In this document: in pieces, positions 42,732 to 52,269 of the stretch
How the letters are laid out: each line of letters opens with the position of its first letter
How positions within the stretch are numbered: position 1 is the stretch's first letter
Assembly (NCBI GenBank): GCA_913061005.1
Contig: CAJXSH010000009.1
Coordinates: 1-64,000 of the forward strand
DNA length: 64,000 nucleotides
Direction of reading: 5' to 3'
Source: an uncultured Ectothiorhodospiraceae bacterium
GTDB lineage: Bacteria > Pseudomonadota > Gammaproteobacteria > Nitrococcales > Nitrococcaceae
Notes under the pieces: model-generated
Seen by the model: the letters and a program-made list of their open reading frames with translations, nothing else
The model's database searches: none
What the model was told of the DNA's origin: nothing
Made by a program: the position numbers and the translations under genes

Positions 42732-43466
42732 TCAGTCCAGATCCTCGGATATCCGGACGGTGCCGAACCGCCGCTCGCGGCCGGCGTACCACTCCAGCGC
42801 CCGGGTCATCTGCGCGGCATCAAAATCGGGCCAGAGTACTGGGGTGAAGTAGAGCTCGGTGTAGGCAAGCTGCCAGAGCAAAAAATTGCTGATCCGCTGC
42901 TCCCCGCCAGTGCGGACGAAAAGATCCGGCTCGGGCAGGCCGGCCAGGCAGACCCGCTCGCCGACCATTGCCTCGTCGATGGCCTCGGGGGCCAGCTCGC
43001 CGTCCGCCACGGCCTCGGCCAACCGGCGGGTCGCCTGGGCGATATCCCAGCGCCCGCCATAGCTCGCGGCGATGTTGAGCACCATGCGCTCGTTATCGGC
43101 GGTCAGCGCCTCCGCCGCCTGACAACGCGTCTGCAGCTTCTCTGACAACCGGCTGCGATCGCCAATGATCTGCAAACGGATGCCGTTTTCATGCAGTCGC
43201 GTGGTCTCGCGGTCGAGCACCCGCATGAAAAGCTCCATGAGCATGCTCACCTCCGAGGCGGGGCGCTGCCAGTTCTCGCTGCTGAAGGCGAACAGCGTCA
43301 GCGCCTCGACGCCGGCGCGGGCGCAGGTCTCAACCGCCTGGCGGACCGACTCGGCGCCGGCACGATGTCCGTAGTGACGCGCCTCGCCGTGCTGTGCCGC
43401 CCAACGCCCGTTACCATCCATGATAATGGCCACATGCCGTGGCACTTCGCGGGATGCGTCGGTCAT
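42732..43466 (-). CDS. uppS: Undecaprenyl diphosphate synthase (cis-prenyltransferase)
   Basis: 244 residues. Makes C55 undecaprenyl diphosphate, the carrier precursor for peptidoglycan and O-antigen. [20 protein letters not shown] holds the catalytic Asp, [16 protein letters not shown] follows, [55 protein letters not shown] and [14 protein letters not shown] complete the motif set. One base separates its TGA from the cdsA ATG. Confidence 0.98.
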   Translation of the reverse strand: MTDASREVPRHVAIIMDGNGRWAAQHGEARHYGHRAGAESVRQAVETCARAGVEALTLFAFSSENWQRPASEVSMLMELFMRVLDRETTRLHENGIRLQIIGDRSRLSEKLQTRCQAAEALTADNERMVLNIAASYGGRWDIAQATRRLAEAVADGELAPEAIDEAMVGERVCLAGLPEPDLFVRTGGEQRISNFLLWQLAYTELYFTPVLWPDFDAAQMTRALEWYAGRERRFGTVRISEDLD

Positions 43467-43492
43467 AAAAGTGACTGCCGAGCCGGTGGCCC

Positions 43493-44050
43493 TCAGACCG
43501 CCATCAGCTCCTCTTCCTTGGCGGCGAGGAGCTCGTCAATGGCCTGAACATGCTTGTCGGTGAGCTTCTGGATGCGATCCTCGGCCTGCTTTTGCTCGTC
43601 TTCGGTGATTTCCTTTTCCTTGAGCAACTGCTTGAGGTCGTTGTTGGCATCGCGGCGGATGTTGCGCACCGCCACCCGGGCCTGCTCACCCTCGCTGCGG
43701 ACCACCTTGACCAGATCGCGTCGCCGCTCCTCGGTCAGTGGCGGCAGCGGGATGCGGATCGTCTGGCCGGCGGTATTGGGCGTCAGCCCCAGGTTGGACT
43801 CCATGATGGCCTTTTCGATGGGCGCGATCATGGACTTCTCAAACGGGGTGATCACAAGCGTCCGGGCGTCGCCGACCGCGACCGAGGCCGCCTGGTTGAG
43901 CGGCACCTCGGTGCCGTAGTAGCTCACCGTGACCTGATCGAGCAGGCTGGTGTGGGCCCGGCCGGTGCGGATCTTGTGCAGATCGGTGTTCAGACTCTCA
44001 ACGCTTTTATCCATGCGCTGATCGGCATCCCGGGTAATCTCGTCAATCAT
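43493..44050 (-). CDS. frr: Ribosome recycling factor
   Basis: 185 residues, exactly the family length. With EF-G it splits the post-termination ribosome. [101 protein letters not shown] and [20 protein letters not shown] are conserved. Follows pyrH by 3 bases. Confidence 0.98.
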   Translation of the reverse strand: MIDEITRDADQRMDKSVESLNTDLHKIRTGRAHTSLLDQVTVSYYGTEVPLNQAASVAVGDARTLVITPFEKSMIAPIEKAIMESNLGLTPNTAGQTIRIPLPPLTEERRRDLVKVVRSEGEQARVAVRNIRRDANNDLKQLLKEKEITEDEQKQAEDRIQKLTDKHVQAIDELLAAKEEELMAV

Positions 44051-44053
44051 GAT

Positions 44054-44773
44054 TCATCCCCTCTCCACCCGGGTACCGACGTTTTCACCATCGACAATGC
44101 TGGCGAGGGCCCCGGGTCGGTTGATGTCGAACACTATAATGGGCATGTTCTCGTCGCGGCACATCACAATGGCGGTGGCATCCATCACCGACAGCCGTTC
44201 ATCGAGGACCTGATCGTAGGTCAGCCGCTCGTAGCGCCGCGCCCCCTCATCGGTGACCGGATCGGCCGAGTAGACGCCATCCACCTTGGTGGCCTTGAGC
44301 ATGACATCCGCGCCGATTTCCACCGCCCGCAGACTGGCCGCCGAGTCGGTGGTGAAAAACGGATTGCCCGTGCCGGCGGCAAGGATCACCACCCGGCCCT
44401 TTTCAAGGTGACGGATGGCCCGACGGCGGATGTAATCCTCGCAGACCTGGTTGATCTTGATCGCCGACATCACCCGGGTAAAAACGCCCTCGTGCTCGAG
44501 GGCGTCCTGCATGGCCAGGCCGTTCATGACCGTGGCGAGCATACCCATGTGATCGGCCCCGACCCGGTCCATGCCGGCGGCGGCCAGGCCCGCGCCACGA
44601 AAGATGTTGCCCCCACCGATGACCAGGGCGACCTCGACACCGCGGTCGACCAGGGAATGGACCTCGGCGGCGAGACGCCGCAACACCGCCGGGTCGATGC
44701 CATAGTCGGCGTCACCAAGGAGTGCCTCGCCGCTGAGTTTCAGCAGGATGCGACGATAGACCGGTTCCGCCAT
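44054..44773 (-). CDS. pyrH: UMP kinase
   Basis: 239 residues from ATG 44773; the longer open frame upstream overlaps tsf and is not coding. Amino-acid-kinase fold; phosphorylates UMP, usually a GTP-activated, UTP-inhibited hexamer. [94 protein letters not shown] and [13 protein letters not shown] are characteristic. Confidence 0.97.
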   Translation of the reverse strand: MAEPVYRRILLKLSGEALLGDADYGIDPAVLRRLAAEVHSLVDRGVEVALVIGGGNIFRGAGLAAAGMDRVGADHMGMLATVMNGLAMQDALEHEGVFTRVMSAIKINQVCEDYIRRRAIRHLEKGRVVILAAGTGNPFFTTDSAASLRAVEIGADVMLKATKVDGVYSADPVTDEGARRYERLTYDQVLDERLSVMDATAIVMCRDENMPIIVFDINRPGALASIVDGENVGTRVERG

Positions 44774-44783
44774 GGCGTTTCCC

Positions 44784-45668
44784 TCAACTGCCCTGAATCG
44801 TGGCTGCAACCTCTTCGGCGAAGTTCTCCTCGCGCTTTTCGATGCCCTCGCCCACTTCCAGGCGGGTGAACTGAACGACCCGCGCACCATGCGCCTCGAG
44901 CAACGCCTCGACGGTCTGGTCCGGGTCCTTGACGAACGGCTGGCCCAGGAGGGTGATCTCGGCGAGCCACTTGCGCAGCCGGCCTTCGACCATCTTCTCG
45001 ATGATCTCGTCCGGCTTGCCGGACTCGCGCGCCTGGGCGACCAGGATCTCTTTTTCTTTCTCGCGTCGCTCGGCGGGCACGTCATCCACGGCCACGCAGA
45101 CCGGCTGGCTGGCGGCGATGTGCATGCAAAGATCCCGCCCCAGGGCCTCATCACCGCCCTCGAGCTCGAGCAGCACGCCGATACGGCTGCCATGGAGGTA
45201 CTTGAACACCTGCCCGGTGTCGGTGGCGTAGCGCTCGAAGCGGCGCACCTGGATGTTCTCACCGATGCGTGCGATCAGCTCTTTCTGCGCGGTCTCGAGA
45301 TCCGGCCCACCGGCCTCGAGGGGCAGACTCATCAGCGCCTCGAGGTCAGCCGGTGCATCGGCCAGGATCCGGCCGACCACCTTGGCGGCAAAGGCCTGGA
45401 AGTCATCGCCGTTGGCGACGAAGTCGGTTTCGCTGTTGATCTCGACCAGCGCGCCGCTGCGGCCATCCTCGGCGATGGCAGCCACCACCGCGCCCTCGGC
45501 GGCAACCCGGTCGGCTTTCTTGTCGGCCTTGGCCAGGCCGCGCTTGCGCATGAACTCGACCGCGGCGTCCATGTCGCCGTCGGTTTCCACAAGCGCCTTT
45601 TTGCACTCCATCATCCCCGCGCCGGTTCGCTCGCGCAGGTCCTTGACCAATTGTGCGGTAATCGCCAT
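44784..45668 (-). CDS. tsf: Elongation factor Ts
   Basis: 294 residues. Nucleotide exchange factor for EF-Tu. The N-terminal UBA-like domain reads [20 protein letters not shown], followed by [20 protein letters not shown]. The core begins [20 protein letters not shown] then [17 protein letters not shown], and a second subdomain continues to [21 protein letters not shown]-terminal coiled coil and [20 protein letters not shown]. Cotranscribed with rpsB, 14 bases downstream. Confidence 0.98.
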   Translation of the reverse strand: MAITAQLVKDLRERTGAGMMECKKALVETDGDMDAAVEFMRKRGLAKADKKADRVAAEGAVVAAIAEDGRSGALVEINSETDFVANGDDFQAFAAKVVGRILADAPADLEALMSLPLEAGGPDLETAQKELIARIGENIQVRRFERYATDTGQVFKYLHGSRIGVLLELEGGDEALGRDLCMHIAASQPVCVAVDDVPAERREKEKEILVAQARESGKPDEIIEKMVEGRLRKWLAEITLLGQPFVKDPDQTVEALLEAHGARVVQFTRLEVGEGIEKREENFAEEVAATIQGS

Positions 45669-45682
45669 GAACTCTATCCCCG

Positions 45683-46573
45683 TTATTTCTCGTTCTGCTC
45701 GGCACCGTCGGCGCCCTTGGCCTCGGCATCGTCCGATGTCGCGGCGGGCTCGGCGGCGGCTGGCTCGGCAGCAGCAGGCTCGGTGGCCGCCGGCTCGGCG
45801 GCGGCTTTCTCGGCAGCCCCGGCATCGGCCGCCGCGCCGTCGGCGGGCAGCTCGACAAACTCGTCACCGCCGCTGGTCGGCGCCTTGGCGCTTGTCATGC
45901 GGGCATCGATGATGGCATCGGCCACACCGTGCAGATACAGCCGAATGGCCCGGATGGCGTCATCATTGCCCGGGATCACATAGTCCACTTCGCGGGGGCT
46001 GTTGTTGGTATCCACCACGGCCACCACGGGAATGCCCAGCTTGCGCGCCTCCTGGACGGCGATCTTCTCGTAGCCGACATCGACGACAAACAGTGCATCC
46101 GGGAGTGATTCCATGTTGACGATGCCGCCAAACGCCCGCTCGAGCTTGTCCATCTCGCGCTGCAGGCTGAGGACCTCGCGTTTGCCGAGCTTCTCGAAGG
46201 TGCCGTCTTTCTGCTGCTCCTGGAGCTCTTTGTACCGCCGGATCGATTTTTTGACCGTGCGGAAGTTGGTGAGCATGCCGCCGAGCCAACGGTGGTTGAC
46301 GTAGGGCATGCCGCAGCGCTCGGCCTCTTCACGCACCGCGTCGCGGGCCGCCCGCTTGGTGCCGACGAAAAGGATGCGCCCGCCGTTGCCGACCAGCTTG
46401 CCGGCATAGTTCACCGCGTCCTGGTAGAGGGGCAGGCTCTTTTCGAGGTTGACGATGTGGATCTTGTTGCGCTCGCCGAAGATGTAAGGGGCCATCTTCG
46501 GATCCCAATAGCGGGTCTGGTGGCCGAAATGAACACCGGCCTCCAACATCTGACGCATGGACACTTTGGCCAT
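45683..46573 (-). CDS. rpsB: 30S ribosomal protein S2 with an Ala/Glu-rich C-terminal extension
   Basis: 296 residues from ATG 46573, preceded by AAGGAG in the leader; an upstream in-frame ATG is not needed. Core motifs: [97 protein letters not shown] and [20 protein letters not shown]. The core ends near residue 230. The last ~65 residues are low complexity, with repeated EPAA units, and strongly acidic, longer than the E. coli tail (241 residues in total). First gene of the translation/envelope superoperon. Confidence 0.97.
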   Translation of the reverse strand: MAKVSMRQMLEAGVHFGHQTRYWDPKMAPYIFGERNKIHIVNLEKSLPLYQDAVNYAGKLVGNGGRILFVGTKRAARDAVREEAERCGMPYVNHRWLGGMLTNFRTVKKSIRRYKELQEQQKDGTFEKLGKREVLSLQREMDKLERAFGGIVNMESLPDALFVVDVGYEKIAVQEARKLGIPVVAVVDTNNSPREVDYVIPGNDDAIRAIRLYLHGVADAIIDARMTSAKAPTSGGDEFVELPADGAAADAGAAEKAAAEPAATEPAAAEPAAAEPAATSDDAEAKGADGAEQNEK

Positions 46574-46604
46574 GTCGGTATCTCCTTGTAGTGGGTTAGG
46601 CCTC

Positions 46605-46658
46605 CATACACCCGCAGCTGACAACCCGAAGGCACCCCGCCAACCGTGTCGGTGTATG
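46605..46658 (-). promoter_or_regulatory. Structured rpsB leader (possible S2 autoregulatory element)
   Basis: The rpsB 5' untranslated region is about 115 nt. Within it an 8-bp stem (CATACACC at the RNA 5' side, GGTGTATG at the 3' side; arms 46651-46658 and 46605-46612) encloses about 38 nt. In gammaproteobacteria S2 represses its own rpsB-tsf mRNA through a conserved leader. That this leader does so here is inference. Confidence 0.4.
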
Positions 46659-46695
46659 TGTGGAATTTTGATTGCATTGCCCCGAGGGCGCCGCG

Positions 46696-46724
46696 TTTAT
46701 ACCATAGAGCGCTTGTATCGACAA
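46696..46724 (-). promoter_or_regulatory. Sigma-70 promoter of rpsB
   Basis: The minus strand reads TTGTCG (46719-46724), a 17-base spacer and TATAAA (46696-46701). It lies in the 164-base gap between the divergent genes rpsB and map. The same AT patch read forward (TATACC, 46698-46703) may serve as the map -10, so the two promoters probably overlap. Confidence 0.65.
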
Positions 46725-46737
46725 TTTCGTTGGCTCC

Positions 46738-47496
46738 ATGAGCATCACCATCAAGACCCCGGCAGAGATCGAAAAAATGCGCGAGGCCGGCCGTCGCGCC
46801 GCCGAAGTGCTCGACATGATCGGCGAGCACGTCCGCCCCGGGGTGACCACCGGCGAGCTGGACCGTTTGTGCCACGAAAAAATCGAGGCCATGGGCTGCA
46901 TCCCGGCGCCGCTGAACTATCGCGGCTTTCCCAAGGCCACCTGCATCTCGGTCAATCATGTGATCTGCCATGGCATCCCCGGCAGCAAGAAACTCAAGCG
47001 CGGCGACATCCTCAATATCGATGTGACGGTGATCTGTGATGGCTGGCATGGGGACACCAGCCGGATGTACTTTGCCGGCGAGCCGGGGATCCAGGCCCGC
47101 CGCGTCACCGATGTGGCCCGCGAGGCCCTGGATGCAGGCATCGCCGCCGTCCGGCCCGAGGCCACGCTCGGCGATATCGGCCACGCCATCCAGACCCTGG
47201 CCGAATCCCGGGGCTGCTCGGTGGTGCGCGAGTACTGCGGCCACGGCATCGGTCAGGGCTTTCACGAAGACCCCCAGGTGTTGCACTACGGCAAGCCGGG
47301 GACCGGCGAGCCGCTGCGCCCGGGAATGACCTTTACCATCGAGCCGATGATCAATGCCGGCCGTCGCGAGACGCGGCTGCTGGGCGATCAATGGACGGTG
47401 GTGACCAAGGATCACAGTCTCTCGGCGCAGTGGGAACACACCGTGGCGGTGACCGACGATGGCGTGGATATCCTCACCCTGAGCGCTGCAGACTGA
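46738..47496 (+). CDS. map: Methionine aminopeptidase, type I
   Basis: 252 residues. Removes the N-terminal methionine from nascent proteins. ITIKTPAEIEKMREAGRRAA, NYRGFPKATCISVNHVICHG, GDILNIDVTVICDGWHGDTS (metal Asp pair), VREYCGHGIGQGFHEDPQV (metal His), GMTFTIEPMINAG and SLSAQWEHTVAVTDDG are all intact. Divergent from rpsB, as in E. coli. It begins a plus-strand operon map-glnD-dapC-dapD-dapE; glnD starts directly after the stop codon. Confidence 0.97.
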   Translation: MSITIKTPAEIEKMREAGRRAAEVLDMIGEHVRPGVTTGELDRLCHEKIEAMGCIPAPLNYRGFPKATCISVNHVICHGIPGSKKLKRGDILNIDVTVICDGWHGDTSRMYFAGEPGIQARRVTDVAREALDAGIAAVRPEATLGDIGHAIQTLAESRGCSVVREYCGHGIGQGFHEDPQVLHYGKPGTGEPLRPGMTFTIEPMINAGRRETRLLGDQWTVVTKDHSLSAQWEHTVAVTDDGVDILTLSAAD

Positions 47497-50208
47497 ATGG
47501 CGGCCGTTGCCGAGTCCCCTGCCACCGAGCTGGATCGCCAGCTGCTCGACGAGGACCGGCTGGATGCCGCCCTGCGCCAACCCGACCAGAACCCGGCCAC
47601 ACTGCTCAAACAAACCCTGAGCGAGGCCGACGACACCCTCGCCGCCCGGTTTCTCGAGGGCACCCCCGCCGCCGAGCTCGTGCCGCTGCGCGCCCGGGTG
47701 ATGGATGCGGTGGTCAGCCGGCTGTGGCCGATCTGCCTCAACGACCATGCCGACAAGGCCTGCCTCGCCGCGGTGGGCGGCTATGGCCGCGGCGAGCTCC
47801 ATCCGGGCTCGGATACCGATTTGATGATCATCATCCCCGCCGATCCGGTCGAGGGGCTCGAGTCAGGGCTTCGGGATTTTGTCACCCGGCTGTGGGATGT
47901 GGGCATCGAGGTCGGCCACAGCGTGCGCACCATCGAAGAGTGCGTCAGCGAAGCGACCAAGGACATCACCGTTGCCACCAATCTGATGGAATCGCGCCCG
48001 ATTATCGGTGACCGGGCGCTTTTCGAGGCCATGCAGCAGGCCACCGGGCCGCTTCGCATCTGGTCGGGGCCACAGTTTTTCCAGGCCAAATGGGCCGAAC
48101 AGCAGCAGCGCCACCGCCGCTTCGAGGACACCTCGTACAATCTCGAGCCCAATCTCAAGGAAAGCCCCGGCGGACTACGCGACATCCACATGATCGGCTG
48201 GGTGGCCAAACGCCACTTCAACGCCGACTCGCTGGATGATCTGGTGGATCTGAAATTCCTCACCCGGGCCGAGCTCGAGGACCTGCGCCAGGGACAGCAT
48301 TTTCTCTGGGATATCCGCTTTGCCCTGCATATCGTCGCCGGCCGTCGCGAGGACCGGCTGCTTTTTGACTACCAAAGCGAGCTGGCCCGGCAGTTCGGCT
48401 ACAAGGATGCCGACCATACCCTGGCGGTCGAGCAGTTCATGCAGCGCTACTTTCGGGTGATCAAGCGGCTCAACCGGCTCAACGAGATGCTGCTGCAGCT
48501 CTACCAGGAGACCATCCTCTACGCCGGCATCGACGAGCGCCCGCAGCTTTTGAACAAACGCTTTCAGGTCAAACGCGGCTTTATCGAGGTCACCCACCGC
48601 AACGTCTTTCGCCGCTATCCGTTTGCCATGCTCGAGCTTTTTTTGCTCATGCAGCAACACCCGGCGATCCGCGGCATTCGCGCGGCGACCATCCGATTGC
48701 TGCGCGAAAACCGCGACCGCATCGATGATCGTTTCCGCCGCGACCTGCGGGCGAGGACGCTTTTCATGGAAATCCTCCGCCAGCCCGAGGGCATCACCCA
48801 TGCCCTGCGGCGGATGCACGTCCACGGCATCCTCGGGCGCTACATCCCGGCCTTTGCGCGGATCACCGGACGGATGCAGTACGATTTGTTCCACGTCTAC
48901 ACGGTGGATACCCACACCCTGATGGTGGTGCGCAACCTGCGGCGTCTGGGTGTGAGCGAACACCACGATGAATTTCCGTTCTTAAGCGAAATCCATGGCC
49001 GGCTGCCCAAGCCCGAGCTGCTCTATCTCGCCGGGCTTTTCCATGACATCGCCAAGGGCCGGGGGGGTGATCACTCCGAACTGGGCGCCGAGGATGCCTA
49101 CGCGTTCTGCCTCCAGCACGGGCTATCGCGCTATGACTGTCGATTTGTCGCCTGGCTGGTGCGCAAGCATCTGCTCATGTCCATGACCGCCCAGCGGCGC
49201 GATACCACCGACCCGGCGGTGATCGACGAATTTGCCGCCGAGATGGGCGATATCAATCATCTCAACCATCTGTATCTGCTCACCGTCGCCGATATCCGCG
49301 CCACCGACCCGCATCTGTGGAATAGCTGGCGGGCGACACTGTTACTCGAGCTCTATCGCCGCACCGCCCGGGCCCTTCGGCGCGGCCTGGGCCGTCCCAT
49401 CGACCAGGATGAGCTGGTGCGTGAAGCCCAGGGCCGGGCCCGTGAGCTGCTGCGCTCGCGGGGGCTGCATCACATGACCGTGCGCTCGATCTGGCGGCAT
49501 TTCACCCCCGATTACTTTCTTCGCTACACCGCCGAAGAGGTGGCCTGGCATACCGCCGCCATTCACGCCGCCGGCAGTGCCGCCCACGAGCCCCTGGTGC
49601 TGATCGAGCCCGACACCCAGCGTGGTGCCACCGAGGTCTTTATCTACACCCGCGACCGGGACAATATCTTTGCCCTGGCGGTCTCGGGATTTGACCAGCT
49701 GGGCATGGACATCCTCGATGCGCGCATCATCACCACCACCAACGGCTACACCCTCGATAGCTTTCTGGTCGAGGATGACCCGAGCGAGCCGACCGACAGC
49801 GATGCCCGTCGGGCGGCCATCCGCGAGCGGCTGACCGGGCTGCTGCGCGACCCCGAGGCGCTGCCACAGCCGCGCACCGGGGTGCTGCCCCGGCGCCTGC
49901 GGCATTTCAACACCCCGACCCAGGTGGACTTTGGCGAAGACCGGGGCAATGAGCGCACCACCATGGAGTTGATCACCGGCGACCAGCCCGGGTTGCTCGC
50001 CCAGGTGGGCTGTATCTTTGCCCGCCACGGCATTCGCGTGCAGAACGCCAAGATCGCCACCATCGGCGAGCGCGCCGAGGATGTGTTTTTCATCACCGAT
50101 GCCGATAACCAGCCGCTCGATAGCGCCACACGGCAGGACTTGCGCGCGGATCTGCTGGGGACGTTCGAAGCCGAGGCCGACATCATGCGACGGGGTGATG
50201 GTGTCTGA
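47497..50208 (+). CDS. glnD: [Protein-PII] uridylyltransferase/uridylyl-removing enzyme
   Basis: 903 residues. Nitrogen sensor that uridylylates PII proteins when glutamine is low and removes UMP when it is high. Domains in order: nucleotidyltransferase (GGYGRGELHPGSDTDLM, residues 94-110, with the two metal Asp), a helical region with YNLEPNLKESPGGLRDIHMI, the HD hydrolase domain (LAGLFHDIAKGRGGDHSELG, about 512-530), and two C-terminal ACT domains (around TEVFIYTRDRDNIFALAVSG and TTMELITGDQPGLLAQVGCI) that bind glutamine. Order map-glnD-dap is conserved in several gammaproteobacteria. Its stop overlaps dapC by 11 bases. Confidence 0.97.
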   Translation: MAAVAESPATELDRQLLDEDRLDAALRQPDQNPATLLKQTLSEADDTLAARFLEGTPAAELVPLRARVMDAVVSRLWPICLNDHADKACLAAVGGYGRGELHPGSDTDLMIIIPADPVEGLESGLRDFVTRLWDVGIEVGHSVRTIEECVSEATKDITVATNLMESRPIIGDRALFEAMQQATGPLRIWSGPQFFQAKWAEQQQRHRRFEDTSYNLEPNLKESPGGLRDIHMIGWVAKRHFNADSLDDLVDLKFLTRAELEDLRQGQHFLWDIRFALHIVAGRREDRLLFDYQSELARQFGYKDADHTLAVEQFMQRYFRVIKRLNRLNEMLLQLYQETILYAGIDERPQLLNKRFQVKRGFIEVTHRNVFRRYPFAMLELFLLMQQHPAIRGIRAATIRLLRENRDRIDDRFRRDLRARTLFMEILRQPEGITHALRRMHVHGILGRYIPAFARITGRMQYDLFHVYTVDTHTLMVVRNLRRLGVSEHHDEFPFLSEIHGRLPKPELLYLAGLFHDIAKGRGGDHSELGAEDAYAFCLQHGLSRYDCRFVAWLVRKHLLMSMTAQRRDTTDPAVIDEFAAEMGDINHLNHLYLLTVADIRATDPHLWNSWRATLLLELYRRTARALRRGLGRPIDQDELVREAQGRARELLRSRGLHHMTVRSIWRHFTPDYFLRYTAEEVAWHTAAIHAAGSAAHEPLVLIEPDTQRGATEVFIYTRDRDNIFALAVSGFDQLGMDILDARIITTTNGYTLDSFLVEDDPSEPTDSDARRAAIRERLTGLLRDPEALPQPRTGVLPRRLRHFNTPTQVDFGEDRGNERTTMELITGDQPGLLAQVGCIFARHGIRVQNAKIATIGERAEDVFFITDADNQPLDSATRQDLRADLLGTFEAEADIMRRGDGV

Positions 50209-51427
50209 GCGCGCCCACCCATCCACCGGGCGCCTCGACCGGCTCCAGCCCTATCCATTCCAGCGGCTGCGCTCGCTGCTCGCCGATGCCACGCCGCCGG
50301 CGGACCGGCGCGCGATCCCGCTCTCCATTGGCGAGCCCCGGCACCCGGCACCGGCCATGGTGGGCGAGGCGCTTCGCGCCAGTCTGGATGAGAGCCTGGG
50401 CCGCTATCCGGCGACCACCGGGACGGCGGCGTTGCGCGAGACCATCGCCGCGTGGCTGCAGTGGCGGTTTTCGCTGCCATCGGGCCGTCCCGACCCGGCG
50501 CGCGAGGTCCTGCCCGCGGCGGGCACCCGGGAGGCGCTCTTTGCCGTCACCCAGGCCTTTGTCGAGCCCGGCAACCGGCCCGCGGTATTCATGCCCAATC
50601 CCTTCTATCAGATCTACGAAGGCGCGGCCCTGCTCGCCGGCGGCGAGCCGGTGCTGCTCGACACCCGGGCCGAGAACGACTTCGAGCCCGACCTTGGCGC
50701 CATCACCGACGCCCAGTGGGCGCGCTGCGGATTGATCTATCTATGCAGCCCGGGCAATCCCAACGGCCGGGTGCTGAGCCACGCCTTCTGGGCGCGGCTC
50801 TTTGCCATCCAGCAGCGCCATGGCTTTGTGATCGCCGCCGATGAGTGCTACAGCGAGCTCTACCGCGAAGACGCCGAGCCGCCGCTGGGGCTGCTCGCGG
50901 CCTGTCAGGCGGCGGGCCGGACGGCATTCGAGGACTGTCTGGTCTTCCACAGCCTGTCCAAGCGCTCCAACGTCCCCGGCCTGCGGTCCGGCTTTATCGC
51001 CGGCGATGCACGGCTGATCGAGCGCTTCAGCCGCTATCGCACCTACCAGGGCTGCGCGCTGCCCGAGCATGTGCAAAGCGCGAGCATCGCCGCCTGGGGC
51101 GACGAGGACCACGTCCGCGACAACCGCCGGGCCTATGATCGCAAGTTTGCCCTCGCCCGGCGCATCCTCCAGCCGGTGGCCGGGTATCATGACCCCCAGG
51201 CCGGGTTTTATATCTGGCTGCCGGTCCCCGGCGGCGATGATGAGGGCTTCTGCCGCGGGCTTTATCAGGCAAGCGGCGTGACAGTCCTGCCGGGGCGTTA
51301 CCTCTCGCGCCCCAGCCGCGAGGGTGACCCGGGCGCCGGTTACGTCCGCCTGGCACTGGTGGCCGAAGAGGCCATCTGCGAGGATGCGCTCGAGCGCATC
51401 CGCAATTTCATCCAGACCTACGCTTAA
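50198..51427 (+). CDS. dapC: Succinyldiaminopimelate transaminase
   Basis: 409 residues from ATG 50198, overlapping glnD. PLP aminotransferase (fold I) that makes N-succinyl-LL-diaminopimelate in the lysine/meso-DAP pathway. LDRLQPYPFQRLRSLLAD at the N-terminus, PLSIGEPRHPAPAMV, RYPATTGTAALRETIAAWLQ, PNPFYQIYEGAALLAGGEP, YLCSPGNPNGRV, FVIAADECYSELYRED and the PLP lysine in FHSLSKRSNVPGLRSGF are clear. Assignment to dapC rather than another class I/II transaminase rests on dapD and dapE following at once. Confidence 0.93.
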   Translation: MVSERAHPSTGRLDRLQPYPFQRLRSLLADATPPADRRAIPLSIGEPRHPAPAMVGEALRASLDESLGRYPATTGTAALRETIAAWLQWRFSLPSGRPDPAREVLPAAGTREALFAVTQAFVEPGNRPAVFMPNPFYQIYEGAALLAGGEPVLLDTRAENDFEPDLGAITDAQWARCGLIYLCSPGNPNGRVLSHAFWARLFAIQQRHGFVIAADECYSELYREDAEPPLGLLAACQAAGRTAFEDCLVFHSLSKRSNVPGLRSGFIAGDARLIERFSRYRTYQGCALPEHVQSASIAAWGDEDHVRDNRRAYDRKFALARRILQPVAGYHDPQAGFYIWLPVPGGDDEGFCRGLYQASGVTVLPGRYLSRPSREGDPGAGYVRLALVAEEAICEDALERIRNFIQTYA

Positions 51428-51439
51428 CGGAGACCCTGC

Positions 51440-52258
51440 ATGGCAACCCTTCAGCAGACCATCGAGACGGCCTTTGACAACCGCGATTCGATCCGGCCTG
51501 ACAGTGCGCCGGCCGAGGTGCGCGAGGCCGTCGAAACCGCCCTCGCCGACCTCGATCAGGGCCGTGCCCGGGTGGCCGAGAAAACCGCCGACGGCTGGCA
51601 GGTCAATCAGTGGCTGAAAAAGGCGGTGCTGCTCTCCTTCCGCCTCTCGCCCAACGCCCCGATCCGCGGCGGCGAGACCGACTACTTTGACAAGGTGGCG
51701 CCGAAATACGCCGACTACAACAGCAAGGACTTCGCCGCCGATGGCGTCCGGGTGGTGCCGCCGGCCACCGCCCGGCGCGGGTCGTTCATCGCCTCGGGGG
51801 TCGTGCTGATGCCCTCGTACGTCAACATCGGCGCCTATGTCGATGAGGGCACCATGGTGGATACCTGGGCGACGGTGGGCTCATGCGCGCAGATCGGCAA
51901 GCAGGTCCACCTCTCGGGGGGTGTCGGCATTGGCGGTGTGCTCGAGCCATTGCAGGCCAACCCCACCATTGTCGAGGACAATTGCTTTATCGGCGCCCGC
52001 TCGGAGATCGTCGAAGGGGTGATCGTCGGCGAGGGCGCGGTCATCTCGATGGGCGTTTATATCGGCCAGAGCACCAAGATCTACAATCGCGAGACCGGCG
52101 AGGTGGTCTACGGCCAGGTGCCGCCCGGCGCGGTGGTCGTGCCCGGCAGCCTGCCGGCCGAGGACGGCAGCCACAGCCTCTACTGTGCGGTCATCATCAA
52201 ACAGGTCGATGCCAAGACCCGCGCCAAAGTGGGCATCAACGAACTCCTGCGGCCCTGA
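51440..52258 (+). CDS. dapD: Tetrahydrodipicolinate N-succinyltransferase
   Basis: 272 residues (E. coli 274). ATG 51440 preceded by CGGAGA. Succinyl-CoA-dependent step of DAP synthesis, a beta-helix trimer. Motifs: [109 protein letters not shown] and [20 protein letters not shown]. Confidence 0.98.
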   Translation: MATLQQTIETAFDNRDSIRPDSAPAEVREAVETALADLDQGRARVAEKTADGWQVNQWLKKAVLLSFRLSPNAPIRGGETDYFDKVAPKYADYNSKDFAADGVRVVPPATARRGSFIASGVVLMPSYVNIGAYVDEGTMVDTWATVGSCAQIGKQVHLSGGVGIGGVLEPLQANPTIVEDNCFIGARSEIVEGVIVGEGAVISMGVYIGQSTKIYNRETGEVVYGQVPPGAVVVPGSLPAEDGSHSLYCAVIIKQVDAKTRAKVGINELLRP

Positions 52259-52269
52259 GCGACCGATCC

